Notes under the pieces: model-generated
Databases searched by the model: none
Told to the model about the DNA's origin: nothing
What the model saw: only the letters and a program-made list of their open reading frames with translations
In this document: piece by piece, positions 63,875 through 64,000 of the stretch
How the letters are laid out: every line of letters begins with the position of its first letter
Numbering within the stretch: position 1 is the stretch's first letter
Assembly: GCF_004570575.1 (NCBI RefSeq)
Contig: NZ_SPPD01000007.1
Span: 48,825 to 112,824 of the forward strand
DNA length: 64,000 nt
Source: Streptococcus cuniculi
Lineage (GTDB): Bacteria; Bacillota; Bacilli; Lactobacillales; Streptococcaceae
Direction of reading: 5' to 3'
Program-made: the position numbers and the translations under genes

Positions 63875-64000
63875 TCCCGCGTTGTAAAATAAAGTGCAAC
63901 AGAAAAGACATGTTCATCTGATATACTAGAATTCCCCAACTCAGTATAGAAAGACGATGAACATGTCCCACACTCATTCTACCAAAAAATCTCGTTATTC
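63875..64000 (+). mobile_element. Left end of a second IS30-family copy
   Basis: CCCGCGTTGTAAAAT and the following 90 bases match the start of the first copy with few changes. The inverted repeat GACATGTTCATC (63907-63918) with GATGAACATGTC (63956-63967) is perfect here. The element continues past the window. Confidence 0.75.
63957..64000 (+). CDS. IS30-family transposase, N-terminus only
   Basis: ATG 63957 opens MNMSHTHSTKKSRYS and runs off the window. At the codon where the first copy has a stop this copy reads Ser-Arg, so it may be intact. The start codon lies within the 12-bp inverted repeat. Confidence 0.6.
   Translation, partial: MNMSHTHSTKKSRY

Overview
The window is a low-GC Gram-positive chromosome segment that spans the replication origin. 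Gene order and protein sequences (rlmH-htrA-parB-oriC-dnaA-dnaN-DUF951-ychF-pth-mfd-rqcP-divIC-tilS-hpt-ftsH on one side, rpsD-veg-dnaB-rplI-gdpP-mnmG and recF-guaB-trpS on the other) point to the genus Streptococcus, most like the S. suis group. The species call is an inference from memory of gene order. Most genes left of oriC are on the minus strand and all genes right of it are on the plus strand, so transcription is mostly co-directional with replication. No rRNA operon or CRISPR array is visible.

Layout. 1-2768: a surface flavoenzyme lipoprotein and rpsD with its leader. 2806-11746: veg, dnaB, rplI, gdpP, mnmG, a NUDIX gene, an RpiB-like gene and mnmA. 11956-14072: L-serine dehydratase genes and a phosphatase on the plus strand. 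14117-21433: a LysM wall protein, the ECF transporter core, pgsA, rodZ and the yfmH/yfmF pair. 21507-22987: yaaA-recF. 23107-27001: a sugar permease, guaB and trpS. 26985-37733: a 10.7 kb integrated phage-satellite-like island (PICI type). 38079-43286: YitT, ABC-F and YfhO proteins. 43345-43871: three tRNA genes around a 177-bp miniature transposable element. 43890-48801: a frameshifted yoaK, rlmH, htrA, parB and dnaA with the origin. 48986-63062: dnaN through ftsH. 63118-64000: a dead IS30-family copy interrupted by a second copy.

The most striking feature is where the island sits. It is integrated inside the first codons of trpS. The native trpS promoter and complete tryptophan T-box riboswitch now lie on the far side of the island (37741-38005), about 10.7 kb from trpS. 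There they drive only a 39-codon remnant that begins with the first codons of trpS and ends in island sequence. The island supplies a new ribosome binding site to trpS and places the gene directly downstream of its integrase gene, with no convincing promoter or terminator between them. In the integrated state, tryptophanyl-tRNA synthetase expression should therefore be uncoupled from tRNA-Trp sensing and tied to island transcription; precise excision would restore T-box control.

The island has a lambda-like divergent control region (repressor on the minus strand, three 17-bp GTGA-N9-TCAC operators, a strong rightward promoter), a BRO-type antirepressor, a run of very small genes, a VapE-type replication NTPase followed by a CTACA-rich candidate origin, tandem small paralogues, coiled-coil proteins and an ArpU-like regulator. 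No capsid, terminase, lysis or toxin gene is recognisable.

Other points: two parS sites (44574-44587 and 17317-17330), DnaA-box clusters on both sides of dnaA, a yoaK frameshift at an A9 tract, a one-base frameshift in an XRE regulator, and a 13-bp perfect inverted repeat in the leader of the sugar permease gene.
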